Positions 46,954 through 56,996 of a stretch of DNA of 64,000 nt are shown here, in pieces (the first letter of the stretch is position 1; each line of letters starts with the position of its first letter). A program made the position numbers and the translations under genes. Source of the stretch: Alphaproteobacteria bacterium (GTDB lineage: Bacteria; Pseudomonadota; Alphaproteobacteria; Caulobacterales; Parvularculaceae); contig JAUHYK010000017.1 in assembly GCA_030426465.1 (NCBI GenBank), forward strand, positions 1-64,000, read 5' to 3'. The notes beneath the pieces are model-generated. The model searched no databases. It was not told the origin of the DNA and saw nothing but the letters and a program-made list of their open reading frames with translations.

Positions 46954-48099
46954 TCAAAGAGACGCGTAAACCGCGTCCAGCAATCTCACTGCACGCGGAT
47001 CGCCCACCAGATAAGGTGACATTTTGTTCATGACATAAGCCGCGGTGAGATTGTTCTCAGGATCGACAATCACACAGGAGCCGCCAAAGCCTGCATGGCC
47101 GAATGCATTTTCATTGGGGCCAAAGTGGCGATTGATGTTGCGCATTAACCCGGCGGCCCATGACAGATGAAACGGCAGCACGAGATCATCGCCGCGACTG
47201 CGTTCTTTCAAAGCGTCATCGATAGCTCCTTCGGACAAGACCTCATTCCCCGAAACATCGCGGCCCTTATGCGCCAGGGGGTGCACGATCCTGGCAAGCG
47301 AAAGCGCATCGGCATGCATATTCGACGCCGGCAATTCCGCCGCCATCCAGTCTTCGCGCGAAACTTTGCCCGGCGCAGACCATGGTTTCAAAAAAGCAGC
47401 CTGCTTGAACTCGTTCATGGGCCCGAGATCCGGCGCCTTCGGGGGCTTGGGCATATAGGCGGCGCGGGCGCCGTCTGTTTCGTTCATCCCGCAAAAAAGA
47501 TTGAGATCGTGTGCGGCGGAAAGTTCGCGAATAAGCGCGCCAACGCTCTTCGCGGTGACGCGTCGCAACAACTCCCCCGCGATGAAACCCACCGTCTGCG
47601 GATGATATCCATTGGCCGTTCCCGGCGCCCACAAAGGCGCCATGGCGGCGAGCTTTGCGCAGATCGCGTCCCAGTCGAGCCACGTTTCAGGCGGCATTTC
47701 ATCGGGAAAGCCGCACAGCCCGGCCTGATGAGAAAGCGCCTCGGCCACCGTGATGTTTTCTTTTCCGGCTGCGCCGAACTCGGACCAGTATTGCGCCACC
47801 GGTGCGTCGTAATCGAGCAAACCGTCAGACACGGCGCGCGCCATCAGAAACGCCAGCACCGCCTTGCCGCTGGAATAGATGCAGGCAAGCATCGTTTCGT
47901 TCCAGTGGTTTTCTTTGGCCCGGTCCGTATAGCCGCCGCGAATATCAATCAGGGTTTCGCCATCAACCACCACCGCGAAACCGGCGCCAAGCTCAAGCCC
48001 TTCGTCGAAATTCTGCGCAAACGCCTCCCCGACTTTATCAAAGCCGGGAGCGATCACCCCGGCGGCGCCGGCGACGCGGGTCTCAGACCAGTCAGGCAT
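46954..48099 (-). CDS. Serine hydrolase, beta-lactamase fold (EstB-like)
   Basis: A 381-residue class C-like serine hydrolase. S-x-x-K appears in YSSGKAVLAFL (about 90-100), a Y-x-x motif in NGYHPQTVGFIAGELLRR, and GHAGFGGS near the end replaces KTG. No signal peptide, so it is probably a cytoplasmic esterase rather than a beta-lactamase. It lies 2 bases downstream of the small lipoprotein gene on the same strand. Confidence 0.88.
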   Translation of the reverse strand: MPDWSETRVAGAAGVIAPGFDKVGEAFAQNFDEGLELGAGFAVVVDGETLIDIRGGYTDRAKENHWNETMLACIYSSGKAVLAFLMARAVSDGLLDYDAPVAQYWSEFGAAGKENITVAEALSHQAGLCGFPDEMPPETWLDWDAICAKLAAMAPLWAPGTANGYHPQTVGFIAGELLRRVTAKSVGALIRELSAAHDLNLFCGMNETDGARAAYMPKPPKAPDLGPMNEFKQAAFLKPWSAPGKVSREDWMAAELPASNMHADALSLARIVHPLAHKGRDVSGNEVLSEGAIDDALKERSRGDDLVLPFHLSWAAGLMRNINRHFGPNENAFGHAGFGGSCVIVDPENNLTAAYVMNKMSPYLVGDPRAVRLLDAVYASL

Positions 48100-48101
48100 A
48101 T

Positions 48102-48410
48102 TTATCCGCCAAAAGCGCAGGCAAGGCCGGAGGCTGCAATGGCGGCGGCGGCGCGGGCGTTATCGATGTTCAAGAGCGTGTCATAATTCTCGCCGGCGGA
48201 GGATGCGTCATTCACGTCGCCAAGGAAATCGGCGACCTCGTTCAGATCGTCGCGATCGAGACGCTCATCCAGTTCATAGGCCATACATTCGGCCTTGCGT
48301 TCGGAAAGGCCAATATCGACCAGCCGATTTTCAATGCGCGAGCGCGGCGAAATCGTTGCACAGGCGCCAAGCGATAATGCGGCGCAAATCAATATGCTCT
48401 TTTTCAACAT
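48102..48410 (-). CDS. Small lipoprotein
   Basis: A 102-residue protein with a short signal peptide and lipobox LSLGAC (cysteine at residue 17), so it is predicted to be a lipoprotein. The mature part contains ENRLVDIGLSERKAECMAYELDERL, a conserved-looking helical segment with Cys. GGGAG precedes the ATG at 48410. The serine hydrolase gene follows at once. Function unknown. Confidence 0.7.
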   Translation of the reverse strand: MLKKSILICAALSLGACATISPRSRIENRLVDIGLSERKAECMAYELDERLDRDDLNEVADFLGDVNDASSAGENYDTLLNIDNARAAAAIAASGLACAFGG

Positions 48411-48493
48411 TGTTTTCTCCCTGAAAGCGGCCAGCAACCTAGCCCGATTGAGGGCGCTGGTCCACGGGGGCTGAAACGGCGCCGGCGATGTCT

Positions 48494-49132
48494 CTAATCC
48501 CTGCGTAGACCACGTTTTCCAAGACGCCACTCAAGCGAATCGAGACGGTCCTGCCCGAAAAAAGCTTCGCCATCGAGGACCATCAGCGGAACACCCCAGT
48601 GATATTTTAGTTGCTCGGCTTCGTTCGCGTTGATGGTTTCAGTAAGCCTTGCAGCGTTGTCCCTCGCCCATTCCTCAAGCGTCGCAAGCTCGAGCCCCGC
48701 CTCGTGCGCCGCATCGCCAAGCGAAGCGTCATCGGACCATGGCTTGCCGGTCCAGACGCGCGCTGAAACCGCTTTCGCAAAATCGAGCCCTCTGTCTTTT
48801 TCGCAGGCGGCGATCCCCAGCGCCATAACCCGGTCCATCAAGGGTTGTTCAGGCGCCACCTTTCCGGTCGCCATATCCATATCGATTGGGTCAGGGGTCG
48901 GTAGGCCAAAAGCGAGGCCGAGCCGCTCCGCCTCACGCGGAAAATCCTGCATCAGATAGGGAACAAACTGCTTGCGGCCGCGTTCAAAGAAATCAGGTTC
49001 GCGCATGGCGAGCGGGCGAACCGGCCGGAATGCGACATCGACCTCGTAATGCTCCCTGATCGCGCAGAGCCGGTCCGTCGCCAGATAGGAATAGGGGCTC
49101 CTGAAAGACCAATAGATTTCCAGCCTGGCCAT
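48494..49132 (-). CDS. DsbA-like 2-hydroxychromene-2-carboxylate isomerase
   Basis: A 212-residue thioredoxin-fold protein of the HCCA isomerase/DsbA (kappa GST) class. The N-terminal MARLEIYWSFRSPYSYLATDRL with the catalytic Ser and the later WGVPLMVLDGEAFFGQDRLDSLEWRL are diagnostic. It is a glutathione-dependent isomerase; the aromatic substrate is unknown. No signal peptide. The ATG at 49132 is used. Confidence 0.88.
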   Translation of the reverse strand: MARLEIYWSFRSPYSYLATDRLCAIREHYEVDVAFRPVRPLAMREPDFFERGRKQFVPYLMQDFPREAERLGLAFGLPTPDPIDMDMATGKVAPEQPLMDRVMALGIAACEKDRGLDFAKAVSARVWTGKPWSDDASLGDAAHEAGLELATLEEWARDNAARLTETINANEAEQLKYHWGVPLMVLDGEAFFGQDRLDSLEWRLGKRGLRRD

Positions 49133-49257
49133 ATTGAATTTCCTCGCCTTCACACATATTTGCGCACGCCGATTTAACCCGGCTTGATTGCAACATCACC
49201 GCCGCCCCGCTATCTCGTCAAGCGCCCTCACCAGACGCCGTCCCCAGGAGAGACCTC

Positions 49258-50109
49258 ATGGCCCGCACACTTCGCCTCGCCGTCTTGCAAGCCGCCTTTG
49301 GCGACGACATGGGTGCCAATATCAAAGCCGTTGAAAAGCTCATTCGTGACGCAGCAAAAGACGGCGCGCAGGTTATCCTGCCGCCGGAGCTGTTTCAGGG
49401 ACCCTATTTCTGCAAGACCGAGGACACGGTGCATTTCACCACAGCTTATCCGTGGAAAGATCATCCCGTCGTGACCGCACTGGCCCCGCTCGCAAAAGAA
49501 CTCGGCGTTGTCCTGCCGCTGTCGATATTCGAGCGCGACGGCCAGGAATATTACAACAGCCTCGTCACCGTCGACGCTAACGGTGAGTTATTGGGTCTTT
49601 ACCGCAAGAGCCACATTCCCGACGGTCCCGGTTACGAAGAGAAATTCTACTTCCGTCCGGGCGACACTGGTTTCAAAGTCTGGAACACAAAGTTCGGCCG
49701 CATTGGCGTCGGCATTTGCTGGGATCAATGGTTTCCGGAAGCCGCACGCGCCATGATGTTGATGGGCGCGGAAGTGTTGATGTATCCCACCGCCATAGGG
49801 TCCGAGCCTGAAAATCCGGGTCTCGATACGCGCGACCGTTGGCGCCGCGCCATGACCGGTCACGCTGTTTCAAACGTTGTCCCCGTCGCGGCGGCGAACC
49901 GCATCGGCGATGAAGAGGGCCAGATTTTTTACGGCTCGTCGTTCATTGTCGATGATGGCGGCGATTTCCTCGCCGACATGTCGCGTGACGAAGAAGGCTT
50001 CACGGCCGCAACCGTCGATCTCGATCATCTTGATGAGCGGCGCGCCAGCTGGGGCTTTTTCCGCGACCGCCGCCCGGAGCTTTACGGCAAGCTGACGGGT
50101 AATCGCTAA
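49258..50109 (+). CDS. aguB: N-carbamoylputrescine amidase
   Basis: A 283-residue nitrilase-superfamily enzyme with catalytic triad E44 (PPELFQGPYF), K117 (YRKSHIPDGPGYEEKFYF) and C154 (GICWDQWFPE). These residues and the length match AguB, which converts N-carbamoylputrescine to putrescine, CO2 and ammonia. An agmatine deiminase gene, its usual partner, is not in the window. AGGAG lies 9 bases before the ATG. Its end overlaps the AGCS gene by four bases. Confidence 0.93.
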   Translation: MARTLRLAVLQAAFGDDMGANIKAVEKLIRDAAKDGAQVILPPELFQGPYFCKTEDTVHFTTAYPWKDHPVVTALAPLAKELGVVLPLSIFERDGQEYYNSLVTVDANGELLGLYRKSHIPDGPGYEEKFYFRPGDTGFKVWNTKFGRIGVGICWDQWFPEAARAMMLMGAEVLMYPTAIGSEPENPGLDTRDRWRRAMTGHAVSNVVPVAAANRIGDEEGQIFYGSSFIVDDGGDFLADMSRDEEGFTAATVDLDHLDERRASWGFFRDRRPELYGKLTGNR

Positions 50110-51548
50110 GCGCGTTTTTGTTGAAGCCGCGCGGCGTCTTCGGGCTCAAGCGCCCATGCGCTTTCATCGATATCGAGATCGGCGTAATCCGCCGGATCGA
50201 AAACGGGTTTCACGCCCTGTTTCCGCTGGGCGTCGAAATCGCGCATAACGCGCAGGCCAATCGGAAATAGCAGCACCAGCGCCAGCAGATTGACCAGCGC
50301 CAGAAGCCCCATGGCTGCGTCCGCAAAACCGAAAGCGGCGCTGAGATCAAGATTGGACCCGACGAGCACAAAACCCAGCGTCGCAATGCGAAAAATCGTG
50401 AACGCCAATTTGCTTTCGCGCGTGAAGAAATCGAGCGCGTTCTCGCCAAGAAAATAATTGTACATGATCGACGAGAAGACAAAGAGGAACAGCGCCGTCG
50501 CCACAAACTCATCCGCCCAGCCGCCGACATGGGCGGCCAGGGCTGTTTGCGTCAGGATCACGCCATCAATATTCGGGTCAGTAATATCCACGCCGGACAG
50601 TAAAATGATCGACGCCGTGCAGGTGCAGATGATCAGCGTATCGATAAAGACAGAGAACGCCTGCACAATCCCCTGCTGGCCGGGATGGGCCACATAGGCG
50701 ACCGCCGCAACATTGGGCGCGGAACCGAGCCCCGCTTCATTTGAAAACAAGCCGCGGCGAATGCCCTGCGCCATGGCGGCGCCGATCCCGCCTGCGACAG
50801 CTTCGTTGAAACCGAAGGCGCTTTCCACGATCAGGCCGAGCGCGTCCGGCACATCGGCGATGCGTGTCGCAAGGATAAACAACACCAGCCCGATATAGCT
50901 GAGGGCCATTACCGGCACGACGATTTCAACAACACGGGTGATGCGCCGCACACCGCCGAAGATCACCAATCCGACCAGCGCCGCGAGCACGACGCCGATA
51001 ATTCTCGGATCAAACCCGAAGGCGCCGCTCATGGATGTCGACACCGCGTAGCTTTGCAATACGTTGAAGGCGAACCCGAAGGCGACAAGCAGCAAGATGG
51101 AATAAACGCCCGCCAGGACAGGCGCCGCCGGCCCAAGCCGCTTCCTCAATCCATGCTGAATGTAAAACGCCGGACCGCCGCGGAAATCACCCGAAGGCTC
51201 GCGCCGTTTGAAAAGCTGCGCGAGGGAACACTCGAAAAAGCTCGTCGCCATGCCGACAAGACCGACGAGCCACATCCAGAAAATCGCGCCGGGCCCGCCA
51301 AGCGTCATCGCGACCGCCACACCGGCGATATTGCCGGCGCCGACGCGTCCGGCGACCGACAACGCCAAAGCCTGAAATGAAGATGGATGATCGGGATTGT
51401 GCTTCAGCGCCTCGCCGAAGATCGCGAACATGCTTCCGAAATGGCGGAACTGCACAAAGCGGGAGCGAAAGGTGAACCACAATCCGACAGGGATCAGGAC
51501 AAAGATGAGGACTTTGCCCCAAAGCAAAGCATTAAGTTCTGCGATCAT
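50106..51548 (-). CDS. AGCS sodium:alanine/glycine symporter
   Basis: A 480-residue carrier with 10-11 transmembrane helices. Family segments: GNIAGVAVAMTLGGPGAIFWMW, GIRRGLFSNEAGLGSAPNVAA and ENALDFFTRES. Imports alanine or glycine with sodium. The C-terminal tail is soluble and acidic (about 445-480). It is convergent with aguB. Confidence 0.93.
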   Translation of the reverse strand: MIAELNALLWGKVLIFVLIPVGLWFTFRSRFVQFRHFGSMFAIFGEALKHNPDHPSSFQALALSVAGRVGAGNIAGVAVAMTLGGPGAIFWMWLVGLVGMATSFFECSLAQLFKRREPSGDFRGGPAFYIQHGLRKRLGPAAPVLAGVYSILLLVAFGFAFNVLQSYAVSTSMSGAFGFDPRIIGVVLAALVGLVIFGGVRRITRVVEIVVPVMALSYIGLVLFILATRIADVPDALGLIVESAFGFNEAVAGGIGAAMAQGIRRGLFSNEAGLGSAPNVAAVAYVAHPGQQGIVQAFSVFIDTLIICTCTASIILLSGVDITDPNIDGVILTQTALAAHVGGWADEFVATALFLFVFSSIMYNYFLGENALDFFTRESKLAFTIFRIATLGFVLVGSNLDLSAAFGFADAAMGLLALVNLLALVLLFPIGLRVMRDFDAQRKQGVKPVFDPADYADLDIDESAWALEPEDAARLQQKRA

Positions 51549-51633
51549 TGATCTCGCTTGGCTTGTCTTCAGCGATGGGCGGGAAAGACAAATCTAGCGG
51601 ACAGGCCCGCAAATGTCGAATTTGGGAGGCAGC

Positions 51634-51846
51634 CTAGTCTTTCTTGACGAAAGTCACCGCGAAAAGCGGCTCACCCTCAAACAGATCTTTCGGCGCGTCC
51701 ATGCCCTCGATCATCTTGAAAGTGCGCGGCGTGATCGAGCCCTCCATCCGATAGCCCTTCTCCGCCATCTTGCCGCGGTGAAATTCCAGCGCAGCCGCAG
51801 TGAACTCGCGAGCAATGATGGTGATGCGTTCTGGGTCGTTGGACAT
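51634..51846 (-). CDS. Small hypothetical protein (70 aa)
   Basis: A 70-residue protein, MSNDPERITIIAREFTAAAL onward, with an alpha-beta pattern: IIAREF, an amphipathic helix AALEFHRGKMAEKGY, and EPLFAVTFVKK as the last strand. It resembles small DUF4177-like domains, but I cannot name a family. The ATG is 85 bases inside the gap after the AGCS start; the gene is probably transcribed alone. Confidence 0.6.
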   Translation of the reverse strand: MSNDPERITIIAREFTAAALEFHRGKMAEKGYRMEGSITPRTFKMIEGMDAPKDLFEGEPLFAVTFVKKD

Positions 51847-52075
51847 GGGGGGCCTTCTCTTCGCGCGTTGAAGTCAAAATTTGCGCCGAATATGGCGGCG
51901 CCGCCCGCCCTTGTCCACACCATCGGACAGACTGCGATAAGGGGAAACCCTAAAAAGAGGGAGCGTTACGAGGGTAAGGCGGATTCCATCCATCTACGGC
52001 TTGTCCATCACCGGGGCCACGCGGTTATGTATTCCGACAACCGCGAACCATCCTGCCCCCTGCGGCGCCGTCAGT

Positions 52076-52633
52076 TCAATCGTTGCGCTTATTGGCGTGA
52101 GGGAAGTCGTCCGCCGGGACGGGGAGCGCTAATGCGTCGCATAAGACTTCCCACCCATCGCCATTTTCCCAGCATGCTTCAATCAATTGCCCCTTACCGC
52201 TGAAATAGTCGCGCACTCTGTCGTTATGGGCGCGGTAATGATCGATATGGTGCTGAGGATTATCAGCGGGATTTTCATAGCCGTAAATATGCTGGCGCAT
52301 GCCCGGCGGCCGAACCAGCTTCCGCTTTAATTCCGCATGCGCCTGCATGCTCGCGCACCACGCGTCCTCGTCCTTTCGCAAGGTCAGCACAAAAAGCGCA
52401 TCAGGATAAGCGCGATATAACGGCTGATAGAGCAGCGGCCACGGCCAGTCCTGCGCCCCGTCACGGGTCTCCATCTTGGCGACGAGCGGTTCTATGTCGC
52501 CGCGCAGATATTTCATGCAGTCATCCATATCGAAGCCGGCAAAACGTTTATAGCCGAGAAGTTTCAGGGCTGACTGCAATGAAGACGTGCCCGTCTTGGG
52601 CAGCCCCACGCCGATAACTTTTCTCAATTTCAT
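52076..52633 (-). CDS. Sulfotransferase-family protein
   Basis: A 185-residue P-loop protein with the PAPS-binding segment GVGLPKTGTSSLQSALKLLGY (about 7-27) and a 3'-phosphate-like region FVLTLRKDEDAWCASM. It matches the Sulfotransfer_4-like group. The acceptor is unknown; sulfated glycan is likely from the region. The longer frame to 52663 is not needed. Divergent from the oxygenase gene. Confidence 0.8.
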   Translation of the reverse strand: MKLRKVIGVGLPKTGTSSLQSALKLLGYKRFAGFDMDDCMKYLRGDIEPLVAKMETRDGAQDWPWPLLYQPLYRAYPDALFVLTLRKDEDAWCASMQAHAELKRKLVRPPGMRQHIYGYENPADNPQHHIDHYRAHNDRVRDYFSGKGQLIEACWENGDGWEVLCDALALPVPADDFPHANKRND

Positions 52634-52714
52634 TCCCGAAAGCCCCTCTGTTCTGGCCGTCAAAAGCGGGATAGGGTATTTTTGAATTATCCGCCACCGC
52701 CTGGAGTTCTATCC

Positions 52715-53659
52715 ATGCTGAACGCATTAAGCCGTTTGAAAACAATATTCGGGCCCGCACAAAAGGCGCCGGCCCCGGTGCAAACGCCCGCCCCTCAGGC
52801 CAAGCCTTTGACCCCCGGCCGGCTGCATTTCACGCAAGAACGGTTCGACGCTTACAAAAAACATGTCATGGCCGCGGCCCGCGCCGCCCGCATTGTCGAA
52901 CAGCCGTTTTATCACATGTATATTGAAGGAATTTTCCCCGACGAACTCTATCAGGCGGTCAATAAACGCATCTCCGTCTATGAGGACAAAAAGAAACTCG
53001 GCGAGCGCAAACAGGACAATCCCGAACACGTCAACGGCCGGTTCAACCTAAAGGACAGCACGGAACCTGAAATTCAGTACATCCGTCGCCTTTTTGAAGA
53101 TAAGGACGTGAAAAGAGCTTTTGCTGAAAAGTTTTACATGAACCCGGACGCTATGCTTGAGGGTTTGCGTGTTCATCACGACGAATTTGAAGTCCTCTAT
53201 ATTCCAAAGGGACGGTTTCAAAACGTTCATGTCGATATCCCTGCAAAGTTCATGTCCTTCGTGTTTTATTTTCCACGGACAGCGCCGACGCCGGAAGAAG
53301 CGGACCATAACGGCACGATCTGCTATGATCGCGATTTAAATCCGACCTATGGCGCGAAATACAAACCGAACTCGGTTGGGGTTTTCGTGCCGCATTTTTA
53401 CTCCTATCACGGATTTTCATCGACGCTGGATCGCCGCGCGATTGTCATGTTCTATGTGAACGATTCCGAATTCCAGCAATGGCGCCCTATCGCTCTCCAG
53501 AACGATGAGCCGCCATTTAACGGGCTGAAAGACTGTATTGCGACCAAGCTGAAGAAACATCCGCTGATCGAATATGGCGATGATCCTGAACGTATAGAGC
53601 AGGAACGGGAAGCATGCCTCGTGAACGCTCCGCGTGGAAGGGTTGTGAAATCTTCATAG
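52715..53659 (+). CDS. 2OG-Fe(II) oxygenase-like protein
   Basis: A 314-residue protein. RFQNVHVDIPAKFMSFVFYFPR supplies an H-x-D pair and VPHFYSYHGFSSTLDRRAIVMFYVND the distal His and Arg, the arrangement of 2-oxoglutarate/iron dioxygenases. It has an N-terminal proline/alanine-rich linker (about 15-40) and no signal peptide. Substrate unknown; the divergent sulfotransferase suggests modification of a surface glycan or its carrier (inference). Confidence 0.7.
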   Translation: MLNALSRLKTIFGPAQKAPAPVQTPAPQAKPLTPGRLHFTQERFDAYKKHVMAAARAARIVEQPFYHMYIEGIFPDELYQAVNKRISVYEDKKKLGERKQDNPEHVNGRFNLKDSTEPEIQYIRRLFEDKDVKRAFAEKFYMNPDAMLEGLRVHHDEFEVLYIPKGRFQNVHVDIPAKFMSFVFYFPRTAPTPEEADHNGTICYDRDLNPTYGAKYKPNSVGVFVPHFYSYHGFSSTLDRRAIVMFYVNDSEFQQWRPIALQNDEPPFNGLKDCIATKLKKHPLIEYGDDPERIEQEREACLVNAPRGRVVKSS

Positions 53660-53679
53660 CCCGCAACACGGCGCCAGAA

Positions 53680-55638
53680 TCATTTTTTGTTGGCTGTTTC
53701 CTTGGCGATAGCGTCAAAAGTCTGTGCATGATCGCGTCGAATTTTTTTCGAGATCCAACGTATTCCGTCGGCGGTAAAATGGATTCCGTCGAAATACAAA
53801 CCTTCTCTTTTTCCATCAAATATCGGGCAACGCTCATCGGGGCATTGCATGTCTATAAAGTCAATATAGACGAACTTTCCTCGAAGCTCTCTTTGAAAAA
53901 GAGTATTAAAGGCTTCGCTTTGTTCAAATTTCGCAACGGATTGCGCTCGTTTTTCCGCAATCGCAAAGCTCTTGGACGCCGCCAATATATTAGGAACACG
54001 CTCTCCAAAACGAACCCTTGGGCCAACAACAATAGGCCTGCGCCCCGCCGCGTTAAAATAGGCGATCATTCCATTCAGATCTTCTATTGCACCCTTGCGC
54101 CAGCTTGAGACGAGAACAATCTCTTTATAAGCTGCATTATCACGACTACGCGCGGCAATGTCCGTATACATATGATAGCATCGGGTTCGCCCCTTTATCT
54201 GCGAACCCGGCTCCAGCGACACGATGCATCCCCCGCCTGTAGCCTGGCTGAAATGATATTTGGGGAATGCGAGACGCAAGGCTGCGGCGATCTCAGTTCC
54301 AAGACTATCGCCAAGAACAAGAAATGTCGGGCGATCATCGGAAGGTGCAATGCATTTTTGATACCGCGGAAAGGCGGCGTCAAACTCATTGGGAAATTCG
54401 CAGGAAACGGCCCTGTTCCGATCCGCCCGCAAGGCTTCTATATCCGCATATGCGGCAAGCCGGGGGGGAACACGCGACGGCATCCCATTCAGCCCCCAGA
54501 AATGCGCCGCCGGAAACATCACCGCCAAAAGCATCGCGACGACGAGGCCAAGCCGATGCTGACGCTGGATTTGCGTCGTCTGCGATCTGAAACGCAGAGG
54601 CTTTTCGACCGCTTCATGCAAAATCGCCCCGGTCGCCACCGATGCAGCGATCGCAATCCAACCTTCCGCGAAAGAAAGCTCGTAATCGGTCGCCAGCGGC
54701 CAAAGCACCATAATCGGCCAATGGGTGAGATAAATCGCGTAAGAGCGCTGCCCGATCCATCGCATTGGCGCCGATGCGAAAACAGATTTCAGGATCGGGC
54801 TTTCGGCCGCCCAAAGGAACATCGTCGCCGCCAAGGCCGGCGCCACCGCAACAAGCCAGTAGGGAGATGTCTCTCCATTCGCGAAATACGCAATCGCAAA
54901 TAACGCCGCCGCCGCCGCATAACCGAGGGCGCCCGCAGCATTTCCTTGCGCGACTTTGACGCCTAAAGCGACAGCGACGCCAAGCACGAACTGGTAAATA
55001 CGAAAGGGCGTTAAAAAGAATACGGCGCCAGGCAATTGCGGCGCCGTCAGAAGCGCCGCCGCCAACGATACGGTTCCAACCGCGACAAGGCCAATCAGGA
55101 CGCCGTTGCGCTTTCGCCAGCGATACAACGCCAGAACAAGGAGCGGCCAAATGAGGTAGAACTGTTCTTCAACGCCCAGGGACCATGTATGCAGTAACGG
55201 CTTTGTATCCGCCGCCTGGTCGAAATAGTTCGCCTCCAGCCAGAAGAAGATGTTCGAGCCCGACAGAGACGCGTAAATCGTAGACCGGCCGAGGCGCTCA
55301 AGATCTGACGGCGAGAGAATGAAAAACGCGCCGATCAGCGTCAGAAACAAAACCACGAACAGCGCAGGCAGGAGACGCGCCGCGCGGCGCGCATAGAACT
55401 TTCCGAAGCTCCAGTCGCCTCGCTCAATATCGCGCACGATATTCGAGGTAATGAGAAACCCGGAAATAACGAAGAAAACATCGACGCCGACAAAGCCGCC
55501 GGAGGCGAAATCAAACCGCGCATGAAAAAAGAGAACCAGAATAACGGCCAGCGCGCGCAAGCCATCTATAGAGTCAAAATATTTCCCACCGCTCGTAGAA
55601 GCGCCGGTAACGCCTGTTCCTGAATTTGCGCCCGCCAT
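53680..55638 (-). CDS. OafA-like acyltransferase with SGNH domain
   Basis: A 652-residue protein. Residues about 20-370 form the ten-helix acyltransferase-3 domain (LFFHARFDFASGGFVGVDVFFVISGFLI). The C-terminal part is a periplasmic SGNH hydrolase-like domain with LVLGDSLGTEIAAAL and DGIHFTADG (Asp/His). Such fused enzymes O-acetylate lipopolysaccharide or exopolysaccharide. Its start and end are clear. Downstream (on the left) is the oxygenase end; nrdB is upstream. Confidence 0.93.
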   Translation of the reverse strand: MAGANSGTGVTGASTSGGKYFDSIDGLRALAVILVLFFHARFDFASGGFVGVDVFFVISGFLITSNIVRDIERGDWSFGKFYARRAARLLPALFVVLFLTLIGAFFILSPSDLERLGRSTIYASLSGSNIFFWLEANYFDQAADTKPLLHTWSLGVEEQFYLIWPLLVLALYRWRKRNGVLIGLVAVGTVSLAAALLTAPQLPGAVFFLTPFRIYQFVLGVAVALGVKVAQGNAAGALGYAAAAALFAIAYFANGETSPYWLVAVAPALAATMFLWAAESPILKSVFASAPMRWIGQRSYAIYLTHWPIMVLWPLATDYELSFAEGWIAIAASVATGAILHEAVEKPLRFRSQTTQIQRQHRLGLVVAMLLAVMFPAAHFWGLNGMPSRVPPRLAAYADIEALRADRNRAVSCEFPNEFDAAFPRYQKCIAPSDDRPTFLVLGDSLGTEIAAALRLAFPKYHFSQATGGGCIVSLEPGSQIKGRTRCYHMYTDIAARSRDNAAYKEIVLVSSWRKGAIEDLNGMIAYFNAAGRRPIVVGPRVRFGERVPNILAASKSFAIAEKRAQSVAKFEQSEAFNTLFQRELRGKFVYIDFIDMQCPDERCPIFDGKREGLYFDGIHFTADGIRWISKKIRRDHAQTFDAIAKETANKK

Positions 55639-55693
55639 CCCCTGCCTAGCCCCGTAATGATCGCAACAAATGGCGTTAGATGAGAACGAGCGC

Positions 55694-56746
55694 CTATTCG
55701 TTCGCCGCCTTCCGGCGCTCCATCATCTTGTCGAAATTCGACCAGACGCCATCATCGCCATGCCATTCGCCGCGGGTCGCAGCCTTTGAATATTCCGTCG
55801 CCCGAGCCTCGAAGAAGTTCGCATGCTCGACGCCGTTCAGAATTTCCGTAAGCCATGGCAGTGGATGCTTTTCGACGCCATAGAGTTTCGGCAATTCAAG
55901 CTGGCCAAGACGCCAGTCGGCAATATACCGAATATAATTCTTGATGTCCTGCGCCGTCATGCCTTGTACGGGCCCCATCTCGAAGGCGAGATCAATAAAC
56001 TTGTCCTCAAGGCCGACCACCGTACGGCAGCATTCGACAATATCGTCTGCAACCGCTTTGGTGACGCAACCGGTCTCCCGCGCGAAGGCGTGATAGAGTT
56101 TAATCATCCCCTCGCAATGCAAAGACTCATCTCGGATTGACCAGGTGACGATCTGGCCCATGCCCTTCATCTTGTTGAAGCGCGGGAAGTTCATCAGCAT
56201 GGCGAAAGACGCAAACAGCTGAAGCCCTTCGGTGAAGGCGCCGAACATGGCGAGCGTGCGCGCAATGTCTTCATGGGAATCAACGCCGAATTTCTGCATG
56301 AAGTCATGTTTGTCGCGCATCGCTTCATATTCGAGGAATGCGGAAAATTCTGAATCCGGCATGCCGATGGTTTCAAGCAGGAGCGCATAGGCGGCCACAT
56401 GGATCGTTTCCATGTTGGAAAAGGCCGACAACATCATCTTCACTTCGGTCGGTTTGAAGACGCGCGAATAGCGCTCCATATAATTGTCGTTCACCTCAAT
56501 ATCGGACTGGGTGAAAAACCGGAAAATCTGGGTGAGGAGATTGCGCTCCGAATCGTCCAGCTTGTTCGCCCAGTCTTTGCAGTCCTCGCCGAGCGGCACC
56601 TCTTCAGGCATCCAGTGGACTTGCTGCTGCTTCTTCCAGAAATCATGCGCCCACGGGTAGCGGAACGGCTTATAGGCGAAAGACGGGACCATAAGCCCCG
56701 GCAAATCGGTGGTCGTTTCGGCGGCGGAAGTTGCGGCGTCTGTCAT
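55694..56746 (-). CDS. nrdB: Ribonucleotide reductase beta subunit (class Ia)
   Basis: A 350-residue NrdB. The diiron/tyrosyl-radical site shows E84 (SDIEVNDNYMERYSR), E113 and H116 with radical Tyr Y120 in NMETIHVAAYALLLETIG, and a later DESLHCEGMIKLYH. It supplies the radical used by NrdA, which is not in this window. The start MTDAATSAAE at 56746 is preferred; the longer frame runs into the divergent rfbC region. Confidence 0.95.
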   Translation of the reverse strand: MTDAATSAAETTTDLPGLMVPSFAYKPFRYPWAHDFWKKQQQVHWMPEEVPLGEDCKDWANKLDDSERNLLTQIFRFFTQSDIEVNDNYMERYSRVFKPTEVKMMLSAFSNMETIHVAAYALLLETIGMPDSEFSAFLEYEAMRDKHDFMQKFGVDSHEDIARTLAMFGAFTEGLQLFASFAMLMNFPRFNKMKGMGQIVTWSIRDESLHCEGMIKLYHAFARETGCVTKAVADDIVECCRTVVGLEDKFIDLAFEMGPVQGMTAQDIKNYIRYIADWRLGQLELPKLYGVEKHPLPWLTEILNGVEHANFFEARATEYSKAATRGEWHGDDGVWSNFDKMMERRKAANE

Positions 56747-56996
56747 CGATACGGTCCTGAATTGACGTGAATCTGGGCGCGACAAGCGCGTCTTTCTTTC
56801 TATATCTTGTGCCCATATTTGCGGGCAACGCAAGATGCTGTGGAAACTAAGGCTCCTGGAATTCCCCCAAGCTGATAGCCAGTCTGGCGATGATTCGGGA
56901 AAAACCGGGAGCCGTTTACGCCATCTTCGCCAGGGGCCGCTTGCAACCGGGCGACGGCTGGGCTTCATGGCGGCGAGACCAGAAAGAGAGAATTTC

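Noticed and set aside
51613-52203. 196-codon open frame on the plus strand over the 70-aa gene and sulfotransferase
   Set aside because: Antisense to two better-supported genes, arginine/histidine-rich, no family signature.
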